Below, one piece after another: positions 41,789-50,947 of a DNA stretch of 64,000 bases. The stretch comes from Clostridia bacterium (GTDB lineage: Bacteria; Bacillota; Clostridia; Oscillospirales; Acutalibacteraceae): assembly GCA_017430535.1 (NCBI GenBank), contig JAFRMR010000007.1, positions 125,817-189,816 of the forward strand. The letters are read 5' to 3'. The position numbers and the translations under genes are program-made. The notes below the pieces were generated by a model. It was given only the letters and a program-made list of their open reading frames with translations. It ran no database searches and had not been told where the DNA came from. How positions within the stretch are numbered: the stretch's first letter is position 1; each line of letters starts with the position of its first letter.

Positions 41789-42715
41789 ATGGCAGACTGG
41801 ACTGAAATCATTATTACCGTAAACGCAGATAATGTTGACCTTGCCGGGGATATCGCCCAGATGGTGGTTCCCTACGGTATTTATACCGAGGATTACCGCT
41901 TCCTTGAGCAGGAGGCCCGTGAAATAGCAAATATAGACCTTATTGATGAAGAACTCCTTGCAAAGGACAGAAGCATCGGTAAGGTGCATATTTATATTTC
42001 CCCCGAAGAGAATCCGGCGGAGGCCGTCTCCTTTCTTCGGGAGCGTTTTCAGAGCGAAGGCATAGATTACAGCATTGATGAATCCCTGTGCAAAAATGCA
42101 GATTGGGAAAATAACTGGAAAAAGTATTTCAAACCTATGCCCGTAGGTGAGCGCCTGCTTATTCACCCTATATGGGAGCAGGAGTATGAAGCCGGCGGCA
42201 GAGCCGTTATTCACCTTGAGCCGGGCCTTGCTTTCGGCTCCGGAACCCACGATACCACCCGCCTGTGCCTTGAGACTATAGAAAAATACGCATATCCCGG
42301 CAAAACCATGCTGGATGTTGGCTGCGGCAGTGGCATACTTTCCGTTTCCGCCCTTTTGCTCGGGGCTGACAGCGCCGTGGCAGTGGATATTGACCCGCTG
42401 GCAGTTAAAACCGCAAAGGAAAACGGAAAAAGTAACGGTTTTGATGAACCCGTCTACAAAGTGCTCCAGGGTTCTCTTACGGATAAAGTAACCGGCAGGT
42501 ATGATATTATTGCGGCAAATATTGTTGCGGATATTGTTATTCTGCTGTGCAGTGATGTTAAAAGCTTTATGAAGGAAGATGCAGTTTTCATTACTTCCGG
42601 TATCATAGAGCAGAGGGAGCAGGATGTGCTTGCCGCCTTTGAAAAAAACGGTCTTAAAGTAATTGAAAGGCACGAAAGCGGCGGCTGGCTCTGCTTTGAG
42701 GCAAAAGCAAAATGA
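41789..42715 (+). CDS. prmA: Ribosomal protein L11 methyltransferase PrmA
   Basis: A 308-residue SAM-dependent methyltransferase. The N-terminal substrate domain (~1-100) is followed by the Rossmann part with FGSGTHDTTRLCLE (~150-163), motif I MLDVGCGSGILSV (~173-185), AVDIDPLAV, and AANIVADI (the N-I/P-x-x motif of this family, ~248). PrmA trimethylates L11 on the ribosome. It overlaps the next gene by four bases (ATGA). Confidence 0.93.
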   Translation: MADWTEIIITVNADNVDLAGDIAQMVVPYGIYTEDYRFLEQEAREIANIDLIDEELLAKDRSIGKVHIYISPEENPAEAVSFLRERFQSEGIDYSIDESLCKNADWENNWKKYFKPMPVGERLLIHPIWEQEYEAGGRAVIHLEPGLAFGSGTHDTTRLCLETIEKYAYPGKTMLDVGCGSGILSVSALLLGADSAVAVDIDPLAVKTAKENGKSNGFDEPVYKVLQGSLTDKVTGRYDIIAANIVADIVILLCSDVKSFMKEDAVFITSGIIEQREQDVLAAFEKNGLKVIERHESGGWLCFEAKAK

Positions 42716-43386
42716 GTATTTCAACCGAACTTAAAGATTATCTCATTTCCGAAGGCGCATCGGATGTCGGCTTTTTTAAGTGCGAAGGCGGACCTCTGCC
42801 TTACGGAATAACCGTGGTTCTTCGTCTTTCCCCCGAAATTGTGCGGGAAATTGACGGCAAACCCACATTAACCTATTTCAACCATTACAGGCAGGTTAAT
42901 GCTTATATAGACCGCCTGCTGCTTCAGGCCGGGCTTTATCTGCAGAAAAAGGGATACGGTTATATTACCGTAGCTGCTTCCCAGAGTATGAATGAAGAGG
43001 GCTGGAATTTTAAAGGCAGATTTTCCCATAAAGAGGGCGCCTGCCTTGCTGGTCTCGGGGGCATAGGCAGAAACTCCCTTTTTTATCATAAAGAATGGGG
43101 CAGCCTCGTTCGGCTTGGTACTGTGTTTACGGATTGCCCGCTTGAAACGGGAGAAAGGATACCTCTTGATATCTGCGGAAGCTGCCGCAAATGTGTTGAT
43201 GCCTGCCCTGCAGGCGCAATCAAATTTACAGAGTTTCACTACGGCATTGAAAGAGAAGATATTTTCGATCCTCAGGCCTGCAGTGAACATATGAAAAAGG
43301 CATATCAGAAAATCGGCAGGGGAGCCGTATGCGGAATATGTATGCGGGTCTGTCCGAAAAATAAACTGGATAAGAAAGAAGGTTAA
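42712..43386 (+). CDS. QueG-like protein with two [4Fe-4S] clusters, lacking the longer QueG parts
   Basis: A 224-residue protein carrying ferredoxin-type motifs CGSCRKCVDACP (~154-165) and CGICMRVCP (~208-216), plus GLGGIGRNSLFYHKEWGSLV (~118-137), a segment typical of the epoxyqueuosine reductase/reductive-dehalogenase-like group. True QueG is about 310-380 residues with a cobalamin-binding domain and HEAT repeats; this one is shorter, so queuosine function is doubtful. It starts in the prmA stop codon and ends four bases before the GH38 gene. Confidence 0.75.
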   Translation: MSISTELKDYLISEGASDVGFFKCEGGPLPYGITVVLRLSPEIVREIDGKPTLTYFNHYRQVNAYIDRLLLQAGLYLQKKGYGYITVAASQSMNEEGWNFKGRFSHKEGACLAGLGGIGRNSLFYHKEWGSLVRLGTVFTDCPLETGERIPLDICGSCRKCVDACPAGAIKFTEFHYGIEREDIFDPQACSEHMKKAYQKIGRGAVCGICMRVCPKNKLDKKEG

Positions 43387-43390
43387 GGCA

Positions 43391-46300
43391 ATGCTGACTC
43401 AGAAACAGGTAAACCGTATGTATTCAAAGATGAAACGGTTTGAAAACACTCTTGAACCTATGATTTTTACCAAGGTGGGTGAAACCCCTGCAAGGGTTTA
43501 CGAAACACCGGAGCGGCTCTATGAAATTCCCGATGATTCTCTTTTTGCTCCTGTTGAAAAAGGCCATATTTGGGGCGGAGAAGAGCATTTCTGCTGGTTT
43601 AAATCAGAGTTCACCGTGCCGGAAAATCTTGCCGGCAGGGATTTATTCATAATGCCCCATACTCAGGGCTATGAAACCCTTCTCTGGGTAAACGGAAAAC
43701 CCTTCGGCACCTTTGCCACCAAAATTGTATTTACCGGCCACGGCAATCATTACTGCGATCTGCTCAGGCAGAATGCGCAGGCCGGTGAAAAAATAGATAT
43801 TGCTCTTGAGGTTTACAGCGGCCATTCATATAAGGGCTGTTCACCCCTTTCGCAGGATCCTCTGCTTGATTATAAATTCCTTTATAACGGCATAGACATC
43901 TGCGTTAAGGATTATTATATTCAGGAGTTCTATTTTGACCTTAAAACCGTTAATGAGCTGTTTGAGTGCCTGCCCGATGATTCCTTCCGCAAAGGCGAAA
44001 TAGCAAACGCTTATTATGAAATGCATAAGGTTCTGTATTATTCCTTTGAAGATACAGACAGCGACACCTTCCTTTCTGCCCTCAAGGCGGCCCATCCCTT
44101 CCTCAAAGAAATACTTGCAGTCAAAAACGGTCCGGAGGCGCCGATTGCAGGTGTTATGGGCCACAGCCATATGGATACCGCCTGGCTCTGGAAATCAACC
44201 GAAACCATCAAGAAATGCGCAAGAACCTACTCCAACCAGATTTCCCTTATGGAGCAGTACCCCGAGTATACTTTTGTGCAATCCTCAGCCTGCCACGGCA
44301 ATATGATTCTTAAGCACTATCCGGCGCTGTTTGAGGATATAAAACAGAAGGTCAAAGAAGGCAGATATGAACCCAACGGCGGTGTTTGGGTTGAGTGCGA
44401 CTGCAATATCACCTCCGGCGAAAGTATGGTGCGTCAGTTCCTCTGGGGTCAGAGGTTTACAAGAAAGCATTTCGGCTATACATCCAACACCTTCTGGCTG
44501 CCGGATACCTTCGGATATTCCGCCGCAATTCCCCAGATAATGAAGGGCTGCGGTGTTGACTATTTCTGCACCACCAAGCTGGACTGGAACGATACCAATG
44601 TTTTCCCCTATGATACATTTTACTGGCAGGGGCTTGACGGCACAAAGGTATTCACCCATTTCAACAGAACCCACTGCTGGCCCGCACCCAAAGCCCTTAC
44701 CGAGCTTGTGGCTAAGGACAGATACCCGGGTTCCTCAATCAAAGAAAAAAGCGTTACCAACAAGCGCCTTATTGTTTACGGTTACGGTGACGGCGGCGGC
44801 GGACCTCAGTTTGAAATGATTGAAATGGGCCGGCGCTGCAGAGACCTTAACGGCTGCCCCAAAGCCGAACCTACCACTGTGGGAAAGTTTATGCAGGAAC
44901 TTGAGAGGGATGCAAAGAATCCTTCCACATATAAGGGCGAGCTCTACCTTGAGCTTCACAGAGGCACCCTCACAAACCAACACAGCATAAAGCACAATAA
45001 CAGAAAGTCCGAGCTTGCTTTAAGGGATCTTGAGTTCCTTACCGTTAATAATGCAGTCAAAGCAGGCGTTACAGCGGATAATAAAGATATAAGCCCACTA
45101 TGGGAAACTCTCCTTTTAAACCAGTTCCACGATATTCTACCGGGCACCTGTATTCCTTCCGCCCATAAGCTTTCCCTTGAGCAGACCGGCAAGCTTCTTG
45201 AAACCGCATCCGCTCTTATCAAAGGCCTTACCGCCGGAGAAGGGGAAGAGATAACTCTTACCAATACCCTTTCCTTTGACAGATGCGACCCTGTTTTCCT
45301 TGAATGTGAAGAAGGCCTTGTTGCGGATTTAAACTGCAAACAGCAGCGTTACACAAATCTTGACGGTAAATCTGTGCTTATACTTTCCGGTATAGTTATC
45401 CCTGCTTTTTCCACAGTAAGGTTCAGGCTAATTAAGGGCGAACCCGAAAGCACAAGTGCATTTTCCTTCAGCGGCAATAAACTTTCGGCACCAAATGCCG
45501 AAATTGTATTTGATGAAAAGAAGTATATTTCATCTCTGTTTGATAAAAACACAGGCCGTGAAATAAGAGGCGAGGGCTATCCTCTCGGCACTCTTATCAC
45601 GGCAGAGGACTTACCCTCCGATTGGGATAACTGGGATGTGGATGCCGACCTTGAGCTTAAATTCAGGGATAATTCTGAGCTGATTGAAAGTGAAGTTATT
45701 TCCCGGGGCAGTGTTGCCTTCATAATCAGAAATACATATAAAGTAACCGCAAAATCTACCGTTAAGCAGGATGTTATCGTGTTTGCGGATTCTTCCGAAA
45801 TACGCTATGATACCCTTATGAACTGGCAGGATGACCACCGCTTTATGAAAGCCGCGTTTGATACATCAATCTGCAGCGATTTTGCCCGCTCCGAGATTCA
45901 GTACGGTAATGTATTAAGGCCCACCACCAGAAACAATTCCCTTGAAAAAGCCAAGTTTGAAGTGGTGAACCATAAATACACCGATTTATCCGAAACAAGA
46001 AACGGTGTTGCAGTGCTTAATGACAGCAAATATGCCATCGGTGTTGAGGGCGGCAAAATGCGTCTTTCCCTGCACAAAGGCGGCAACAGGCCCGATTTCA
46101 CAGGCGACCACGGCCTTCACAGAACAGTTTATTCCCTGCTTCCCCATAAAGATGCTTTTAATGCGGAAAATGTTATAAGGCCTGCTTATGAGCTGAATAT
46201 TCCCGCCGTTGCCGGCAAAGGTGATTTTGACTCAGTTGCCCTTATCGTTCCTGCGCAGAGCAATATAATTGTTGAGAGCATCAAACCCTGCGAGGATTGT

Positions 46301-46486
46301 GAAAAGGCCTTTATAGCCCGCCTTTATGAGGCAGAGGGCTCCCGCACCCACTGCAACCTTGATATTTTCAGCGGCGCAAAGAAGGTTGAAATCACAAATA
46401 TGCTTGAAGAGGTTACCGGCGAATATGACGGCTGCGGTCTTGTGTTCAGACCCTTCGAGATAAAAACCCTTAAAATCAGCTATTGA
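43391..46486 (+). CDS. Glycoside hydrolase family 38 alpha-mannosidase
   Basis: A 1031-residue enzyme. Zinc-binding GHSHMDTAWLW is at ~257-267 and the catalytic-nucleophile segment FWLPDTFGYSAAIPQIM at ~368-384. A third zinc-ligand region NQHSIKHNNRKSE is at ~535, followed by the middle helical and C-terminal beta domains of GH38. It hydrolyses alpha-linked mannose, for example from N-glycans or mannans. No signal peptide is visible, so it acts on imported oligosaccharides. The ATG follows a weak AAGG. An esterase gene follows eight bases later, consistent with a decorated-glycan substrate. Confidence 0.93.
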   Translation: MLTQKQVNRMYSKMKRFENTLEPMIFTKVGETPARVYETPERLYEIPDDSLFAPVEKGHIWGGEEHFCWFKSEFTVPENLAGRDLFIMPHTQGYETLLWVNGKPFGTFATKIVFTGHGNHYCDLLRQNAQAGEKIDIALEVYSGHSYKGCSPLSQDPLLDYKFLYNGIDICVKDYYIQEFYFDLKTVNELFECLPDDSFRKGEIANAYYEMHKVLYYSFEDTDSDTFLSALKAAHPFLKEILAVKNGPEAPIAGVMGHSHMDTAWLWKSTETIKKCARTYSNQISLMEQYPEYTFVQSSACHGNMILKHYPALFEDIKQKVKEGRYEPNGGVWVECDCNITSGESMVRQFLWGQRFTRKHFGYTSNTFWLPDTFGYSAAIPQIMKGCGVDYFCTTKLDWNDTNVFPYDTFYWQGLDGTKVFTHFNRTHCWPAPKALTELVAKDRYPGSSIKEKSVTNKRLIVYGYGDGGGGPQFEMIEMGRRCRDLNGCPKAEPTTVGKFMQELERDAKNPSTYKGELYLELHRGTLTNQHSIKHNNRKSELALRDLEFLTVNNAVKAGVTADNKDISPLWETLLLNQFHDILPGTCIPSAHKLSLEQTGKLLETASALIKGLTAGEGEEITLTNTLSFDRCDPVFLECEEGLVADLNCKQQRYTNLDGKSVLILSGIVIPAFSTVRFRLIKGEPESTSAFSFSGNKLSAPNAEIVFDEKKYISSLFDKNTGREIRGEGYPLGTLITAEDLPSDWDNWDVDADLELKFRDNSELIESEVISRGSVAFIIRNTYKVTAKSTVKQDVIVFADSSEIRYDTLMNWQDDHRFMKAAFDTSICSDFARSEIQYGNVLRPTTRNNSLEKAKFEVVNHKYTDLSETRNGVAVLNDSKYAIGVEGGKMRLSLHKGGNRPDFTGDHGLHRTVYSLLPHKDAFNAENVIRPAYELNIPAVAGKGDFDSVALIVPAQSNIIVESIKPCEDCEKAFIARLYEAEGSRTHCNLDIFSGAKKVEITNMLEEVTGEYDGCGLVFRPFEIKTLKISY

Positions 46487-46494
46487 GGTGAATT

Positions 46495-47232
46495 ATGAAA
46501 GTATTTACCATTCCCCTTAGCAATGAGAATACGTCCCTGACCTGTTATATACCGGATTATTCGGATGAAATGCCACACATGAAAAAAAGAAGGGCAATCC
46601 TTGTAATTCCCGGGGGCGCTTACCGTTTCTGCTCCGCCCGCGAAGCCGAGCCGGTGGCTTTCAAATTTCTCGGCAAGGGTTATGCCGCATTTATCCTGCA
46701 GTATTCGCTCAATGAAAATGCTGCGTTCCCCAAACCTCTTGACGATGCCGTTGAAGCCCTGAGATATATCAGAGCAAATGCCGAAGAACTGTATGTTGAT
46801 AAGAATAAAGTTGCGGCAATCGGATTTTCTGCCGGCGGGCATCTTGCAGCGGCGCTTTCCGTGATGGGTGATGAACGGCCCGATGCTCAGATACTCGGCT
46901 ATCCCTGCATCCTTGAAGAGATTGGCGAAATTCTTGCGGCTCCCGTACCTTCCCTTGAAAAGGAAGTGGATGAAAAAACCCCGCCCGCCTTCATATTCTC
47001 ATCTGCCGAGGACGGGTGTGTACCAATAAGAAATTCCCTTGAATATGCAAAAGCGCTTGACAGCAAAGGAATTCCTTTTGATATGCATATTTTCAACCGC
47101 GGCTATCACGGATTTTCCGTTGCAGACCCCTGCGTTTTCACTGAGGAAAAGGATTGGAAGTATAACAGCGATAACGCAGTTTGGTTTGAGCTGTGCGAAA
47201 AATTCCTTGACAGGATTTTCGGAATATATTAA
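46495..47232 (+). CDS. Alpha/beta-hydrolase esterase (BD-FAE/acetyl xylan esterase-like)
   Basis: A 245-residue alpha/beta hydrolase: the oxyanion segment VIPGGAYRFCS (~36), the nucleophile elbow GFSAGGHLA (~105-113), the acid near EDGCVPIRNS (~170) and the catalytic His in GYHGFSVAD (~203). Close relatives remove acetyl or feruloyl groups from hemicelluloses. No signal peptide, so it is probably cytoplasmic, acting with the preceding GH38 enzyme on imported fragments. GAGG lies before the ATG. Confidence 0.85.
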   Translation: MKVFTIPLSNENTSLTCYIPDYSDEMPHMKKRRAILVIPGGAYRFCSAREAEPVAFKFLGKGYAAFILQYSLNENAAFPKPLDDAVEALRYIRANAEELYVDKNKVAAIGFSAGGHLAAALSVMGDERPDAQILGYPCILEEIGEILAAPVPSLEKEVDEKTPPAFIFSSAEDGCVPIRNSLEYAKALDSKGIPFDMHIFNRGYHGFSVADPCVFTEEKDWKYNSDNAVWFELCEKFLDRIFGIY

Positions 47233-47244
47233 AAGGTGGATATA

Positions 47245-47919
47245 ATGGCGAAATTAAAAATAATATTATTGGGATTGTTTTCAATCTCAATTCTTATGGT
47301 TTTTACTTCTTGTGCCGATAAATTTAATTCATCGGTCTCATTGGAGAGAGATAATGAATATGAGACTGAAGAGTATTCAGGAAATATATCAAAATTTGAG
47401 GACAATAATGATTTGTTAGATTCCAGTGATATTTTATATTCATCTGAAAATAAAACATCAACCGTGAATGTTTCTTCTGTTGATATTTACTATCCTACTA
47501 TCATAAATTATTCAAAAAAAAGAATTGAACTTGCTTCTGAACTGGGATACATAGTTGAATCTCATGAATATAAATATGCAATTAAAGACATAAATTTTGA
47601 CGGAACAGATGAGCTGGTTATTTTTGATACTACTGATGAAAAAATTATAGGTGCGATTTATACCCTTGATGGGAATCAACCTGTTGAATTGTACTTTATT
47701 GGAAGACACGGTCAATTCTCAATTAGTTCAGATGGATATTTTATTTTTTCATATCATAATATAACAATTTATAAACTTGTCGGAAAAGAATTGGTTGTTG
47801 TAGCAGAAAGTGACAGAGTTAATTATGAGGACTGGGATAATGAAAGAGACAATTTTCTTCGTGATAACAAAGTGTCAACCGATATAATGCAATTTGTTTG
47901 TAAGACAATAAAAATTTAA
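47245..47919 (+). CDS. AT-rich lipoprotein of unknown function
   Basis: A 224-residue protein with a lipoprotein signal ending FTSC (Cys ~24) and an acidic, Ser-rich linker. The C-terminal part (DINFDGTDELVIFDTT, AIYTLDGNQPVELYFIG) has the FG-GAP/integrin-like or 'DxDxDG'-like calcium-loop look (D-x-N-x-D-G-x-x-E), seen in many extracytoplasmic proteins. Its codon use is much more AT-rich than that of the enzymes before it. Start at ATG 47245 with GGTGG upstream. Function not recognised. Confidence 0.7.
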   Translation: MAKLKIILLGLFSISILMVFTSCADKFNSSVSLERDNEYETEEYSGNISKFEDNNDLLDSSDILYSSENKTSTVNVSSVDIYYPTIINYSKKRIELASELGYIVESHEYKYAIKDINFDGTDELVIFDTTDEKIIGAIYTLDGNQPVELYFIGRHGQFSISSDGYFIFSYHNITIYKLVGKELVVVAESDRVNYEDWDNERDNFLRDNKVSTDIMQFVCKTIKI

Positions 47920-47985
47920 ATAAAAAGATTTTATTAACCTTCAAACCCGTTATTGCAGGTTTATTCAAATTTGTTTAAATATGTA

Positions 47986-48014
47986 TGGACATTTTAACTA
48001 CAATCGATTATAAT
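47986..48014 (+). promoter_or_regulatory. Promoter of the second AT-rich lipoprotein
   Basis: TGGACA (47986-47991) and perfect TATAAT (48009-48014), 17 bases apart. Confidence 0.75.
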
Positions 48015-48062
48015 ATTAATACAGTGCATTAGGCTGTTCTATTTAAAAAACTGGAGGGTAAT

Positions 48063-49316
48063 ATGAAAAAGATTGTATCTGTTTTTTTGGTGTTGAGTTT
48101 AACTGTAATGCTGTTTGTTTCATGCGGTAAAAAGGATGATTCTATCCGTGATCTTGGTGGAGTGGATTCCGGTGCGCAGCAAACTCAGATGAACAATCAG
48201 ACTGCTATGCAAAGTGAAACTGAATCGGTATGGGTTCCGGCGACAACATTGTCCGGGGATTATCATTCAGGTCAGATTCAGATTGATGGAACAATTTACG
48301 ATTTTCCTATAAAAGGCTCTGATTTTATGAGTCACGGTTGGCAGATAGTTAATAGTTGGGATATGGGCGCAACATATGATCCGGATGATGAAGAAAAAGT
48401 AAACCTGTCCAATGGTACTACCAAAGTTATGGTTGATGTAAAAAATTATTCTAATCAACCTCTTTCAATAGACAACTGCTATTTTATGGGTGTTAATGTT
48501 TCTGTAGCAACCGGTGATCCGGTTGGAAATGTAATTATGCCCGGCGGTCTTGATTTTAAAACAGCTTCTTATTATGACTTTATAAATAAGTGGGGAAAAC
48601 CCAGCTTCGATGGCGTTGCGCTGACATCAAATGATATTTCATATACTATTTCAGAATCCGGTGAAACATATAAGTATATGATAGATTTTTATGATAATTT
48701 AAGTGTAAAATCTGTTTGGCTGTTAAATGAAAACAGACCTGCCTATGTCTCTTTAAACAACAATATCGCTCCTTCAGCTGAATCTTCTTATGCTGAGAGT
48801 ACATATGCACAGACTGAATATGTCGAAACAACAACCAGTGCCCCGGTGGCATTTATCAATCTCACGGGTTTGAAAGAGATTGAAAATAACGATAATTGTG
48901 ATGTAAAAATCACCAAAAAAGAACTTATAAATGATTATTACAAGGGAAAACTTGTTAATATTGGCGAAACCGGTGATGATGCTTGCGTTTTCACCATTGA
49001 GAATAATACAGGATCAGATTTGAAACAGGTTGTATTTCTGGCAGTTGGTTATAAGAGCAATAATGAATTAATGAAAATCGGAGGTACCATAACCTTTTTT
49101 GGTAATGATAAGTATGTTGTTCAGTTTACTACCCAGGATAGCACAATTAAGTCCGGGTCAAGTGAAAAAATTGGTGTTAGATGCGAGGGTGATGAATTAG
49201 CTGGTGTTTGTGCTATAGTGTATTCTTACACAACAGCTGATGGCGTTGAGCATATAAATGAAAATGCAACCCAGTGGTACCAGAATGTGTATCAAAGCAG
49301 TAAAACTTTCAGCTGA
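48063..49316 (+). CDS. Lipoprotein of unknown function with a C-terminal beta domain
   Basis: A 417-residue lipoprotein (signal ending FVSC, Cys ~21) with a Gln/Thr/Ser-rich linker. The middle domain (~65-235) has repeated beta patterns (DGTIYDFPIKGSDFM, FDGVALTSNDISYTI), and after a Ser/Thr/Tyr-rich hinge (~240-262) the last ~150 residues look like an immunoglobulin-like beta domain (CVFTIENNTGSDLKQVVFLA, TIKSGSSEKIGVRCEG). This last part resembles DUF5780/telomeric-repeat-type secreted beta domains of Firmicutes, but I do not recognise the family. GGAGGG precedes the ATG. AT-rich like its neighbour. Confidence 0.7.
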   Translation: MKKIVSVFLVLSLTVMLFVSCGKKDDSIRDLGGVDSGAQQTQMNNQTAMQSETESVWVPATTLSGDYHSGQIQIDGTIYDFPIKGSDFMSHGWQIVNSWDMGATYDPDDEEKVNLSNGTTKVMVDVKNYSNQPLSIDNCYFMGVNVSVATGDPVGNVIMPGGLDFKTASYYDFINKWGKPSFDGVALTSNDISYTISESGETYKYMIDFYDNLSVKSVWLLNENRPAYVSLNNNIAPSAESSYAESTYAQTEYVETTTSAPVAFINLTGLKEIENNDNCDVKITKKELINDYYKGKLVNIGETGDDACVFTIENNTGSDLKQVVFLAVGYKSNNELMKIGGTITFFGNDKYVVQFTTQDSTIKSGSSEKIGVRCEGDELAGVCAIVYSYTTADGVEHINENATQWYQNVYQSSKTFS

Positions 49317-49354
49317 TTTTTGATTAATAAATGAATTGATATAACTATTAAAAT

Positions 49355-49395
49355 CTCCGGGCAGAGCCTTTCGGCTTTGCCCGGAGTTAATTTTT
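49355..49395. terminator. Long-stem terminator between convergent genes
   Basis: 14-bp stem with one G-T pair (49355-49368 with 49373-49386) and a 4-base loop, followed by TTAATTTTT. The minus side is also AT-rich. Confidence 0.85.
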
Positions 49396-49401
49396 GTTAT
49401 A

Positions 49402-50943
49402 CTATTTTTCAAATCTTCCGTAATATTCAGGCAGGTAGCTGAGTAAATCGGTTGCCGTCATACCCCGCATAGATGTTTTCTCTGCCAGTATATCCGCAGC
49501 ATTGCCGTGCATATAAACTGCGGCTGCGCTTGCATCTTCGGGGCTCATTCCCTGGGCAAGCAGAGAAACAATCATACCGGCCAGTAAATCTCCGCTGCCT
49601 CCTTTTGCAAGGCCCGCATTCCCTGTGGTGTTTATATATGTGGGTTTATCCGGGCTGCATATTACGGTATTTGCTGTTTTCAGCACAACGGTGCATCTGT
49701 ATTTATCAGAGAATTCTTTTGCCGTTTCAACAGGATTAAGCAGTATTTCCTTTATTGTTTTTCCCGTAAGCCGGCTGAATTCTCCGGGGTGTGGGGTAAG
49801 GATTACCGGAGCAATTATATCTCTTATAAGGTCGGGATTCTTGCTCAGGATATTCAGCGCATCTGCATCAATTACAACAGGCACGGATATTTCCTTCAGG
49901 AAGCTTTCCGTAAGTCTTTCCGTTTCTCTGTTGAATCCGATGCCGCAACCGATCAGCACCGCAGTGCACTTTTTTGCCGCCTCAATAATAGCAGGCAAAG
50001 CCGTAAAGCTGAATGTGCCGTCAAAGGTTTCCTCTGCAGGTAAAAACAGGCACTCGCTGAGCTTTGATACCATGGCAGGGTAAGCGCCTTTTGGGAATGC
50101 CGCCGTAACAAGGCCTGCTCCCGTGCGTATTGCTCCCTGCACGCTCATAAACGCCGCTCCCGGCATTCTCAGGCTGCCGCAGATGCAAAGAGCGTGGCCG
50201 TAGGTGCCTTTGTTTGATACCGGCTTTCTTTTAGGCAGCAGTTCCTTTATGTCTTTTTCTTCGCAAGTGTAATAAGCCGGGGGAGTAATGCTCTCATAAT
50301 CCGCGCTCTTAATGCCAATATCCGCATTTTTTATTTCACCGCAGAGCTGATTTGCCGGCTTCATTATATGAACGGGTTTAAGTGCAGATATTGCAATAGT
50401 CATATCCGGCAGGAAAACCTCTCCCTCGGCAGTGGCATTATCGCAGTCCGCACCCGAGGGTACATCAATGCTGATAAGTGTTTTGCCGAAGGCATTAATG
50501 CTTTTTGCCAGCAGTGAAAGGTCATCATCCAGCTTCCCTTTGAATCCTGTCCCGAAAACCGCATCAACAAAAATATCGTTGCTTTTCAGCAGGTCGGATA
50601 CCGCTACTGCACTGCCGTTGTAGCGGCGCACCTGTATTCCTGCGCTCTCAAGCAGATTAAAGTTCTCCTTAGAATCACTGTCACGGGGCTCTCCGCAGGC
50701 AAGCAGCACGGAAACCTCGCAGCCTTTTTCCCAAAGGGAGCGGGCAATCACAAAGCCGTCGCCGCCGTTTTTACCCTTGCCGCAGATTATAAGCACTTTC
50801 TTTTTTTTATCGGCGCAATATGTATCATATATTATTTTTGCGCAGGCGTTGCCTGCTTTTTCCATAAGCTCGTGAAAGCTGCCGCCTCTTTTTACTGCGC
50901 TGAGTTCGGCGGCGTACATCTGCTTACTTGTAACTATAAACAA
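49402..50943 (-). CDS. nnr: Bifunctional NAD(P)HX epimerase/dehydratase
   Basis: The 513-residue fusion repairs damaged (hydrated) NADH and NADPH. The N-terminal epimerase domain (~1-215) has VLIICGKGKNGGDGFVIAR (~50-68). The C-terminal ribokinase-like dehydratase domain (~225-510) has LTPHPGEFSRLTG (~383) and NAGLAKGGSGDLLAGMI (~441-457), the ADP-binding and catalytic region. It is the third gene of a minus-strand unit with GH29 and a GPH symporter, but its job is housekeeping. It begins four bases after the fucosidase stop. Confidence 0.94.
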   Translation of the reverse strand: MFIVTSKQMYAAELSAVKRGGSFHELMEKAGNACAKIIYDTYCADKKKKVLIICGKGKNGGDGFVIARSLWEKGCEVSVLLACGEPRDSDSKENFNLLESAGIQVRRYNGSAVAVSDLLKSNDIFVDAVFGTGFKGKLDDDLSLLAKSINAFGKTLISIDVPSGADCDNATAEGEVFLPDMTIAISALKPVHIMKPANQLCGEIKNADIGIKSADYESITPPAYYTCEEKDIKELLPKRKPVSNKGTYGHALCICGSLRMPGAAFMSVQGAIRTGAGLVTAAFPKGAYPAMVSKLSECLFLPAEETFDGTFSFTALPAIIEAAKKCTAVLIGCGIGFNRETERLTESFLKEISVPVVIDADALNILSKNPDLIRDIIAPVILTPHPGEFSRLTGKTIKEILLNPVETAKEFSDKYRCTVVLKTANTVICSPDKPTYINTTGNAGLAKGGSGDLLAGMIVSLLAQGMSPEDASAAAVYMHGNAADILAEKTSMRGMTATDLLSYLPEYYGRFEK

Positions 50944-50947
50944 GTTA

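Noticed and set aside
41774-42724. A 316-codon open frame on the minus strand covering prmA
   Set aside because: It lies entirely antisense to prmA, whose motifs are certain. Its translation is a low-complexity mix with no family pattern, an effect of regular codon choice on the real strand.
42712-43386. Full epoxyqueuosine reductase (QueG)
   Set aside because: It is only 224 residues and lacks the longer catalytic and HEAT-repeat parts, so I kept a family-level call.
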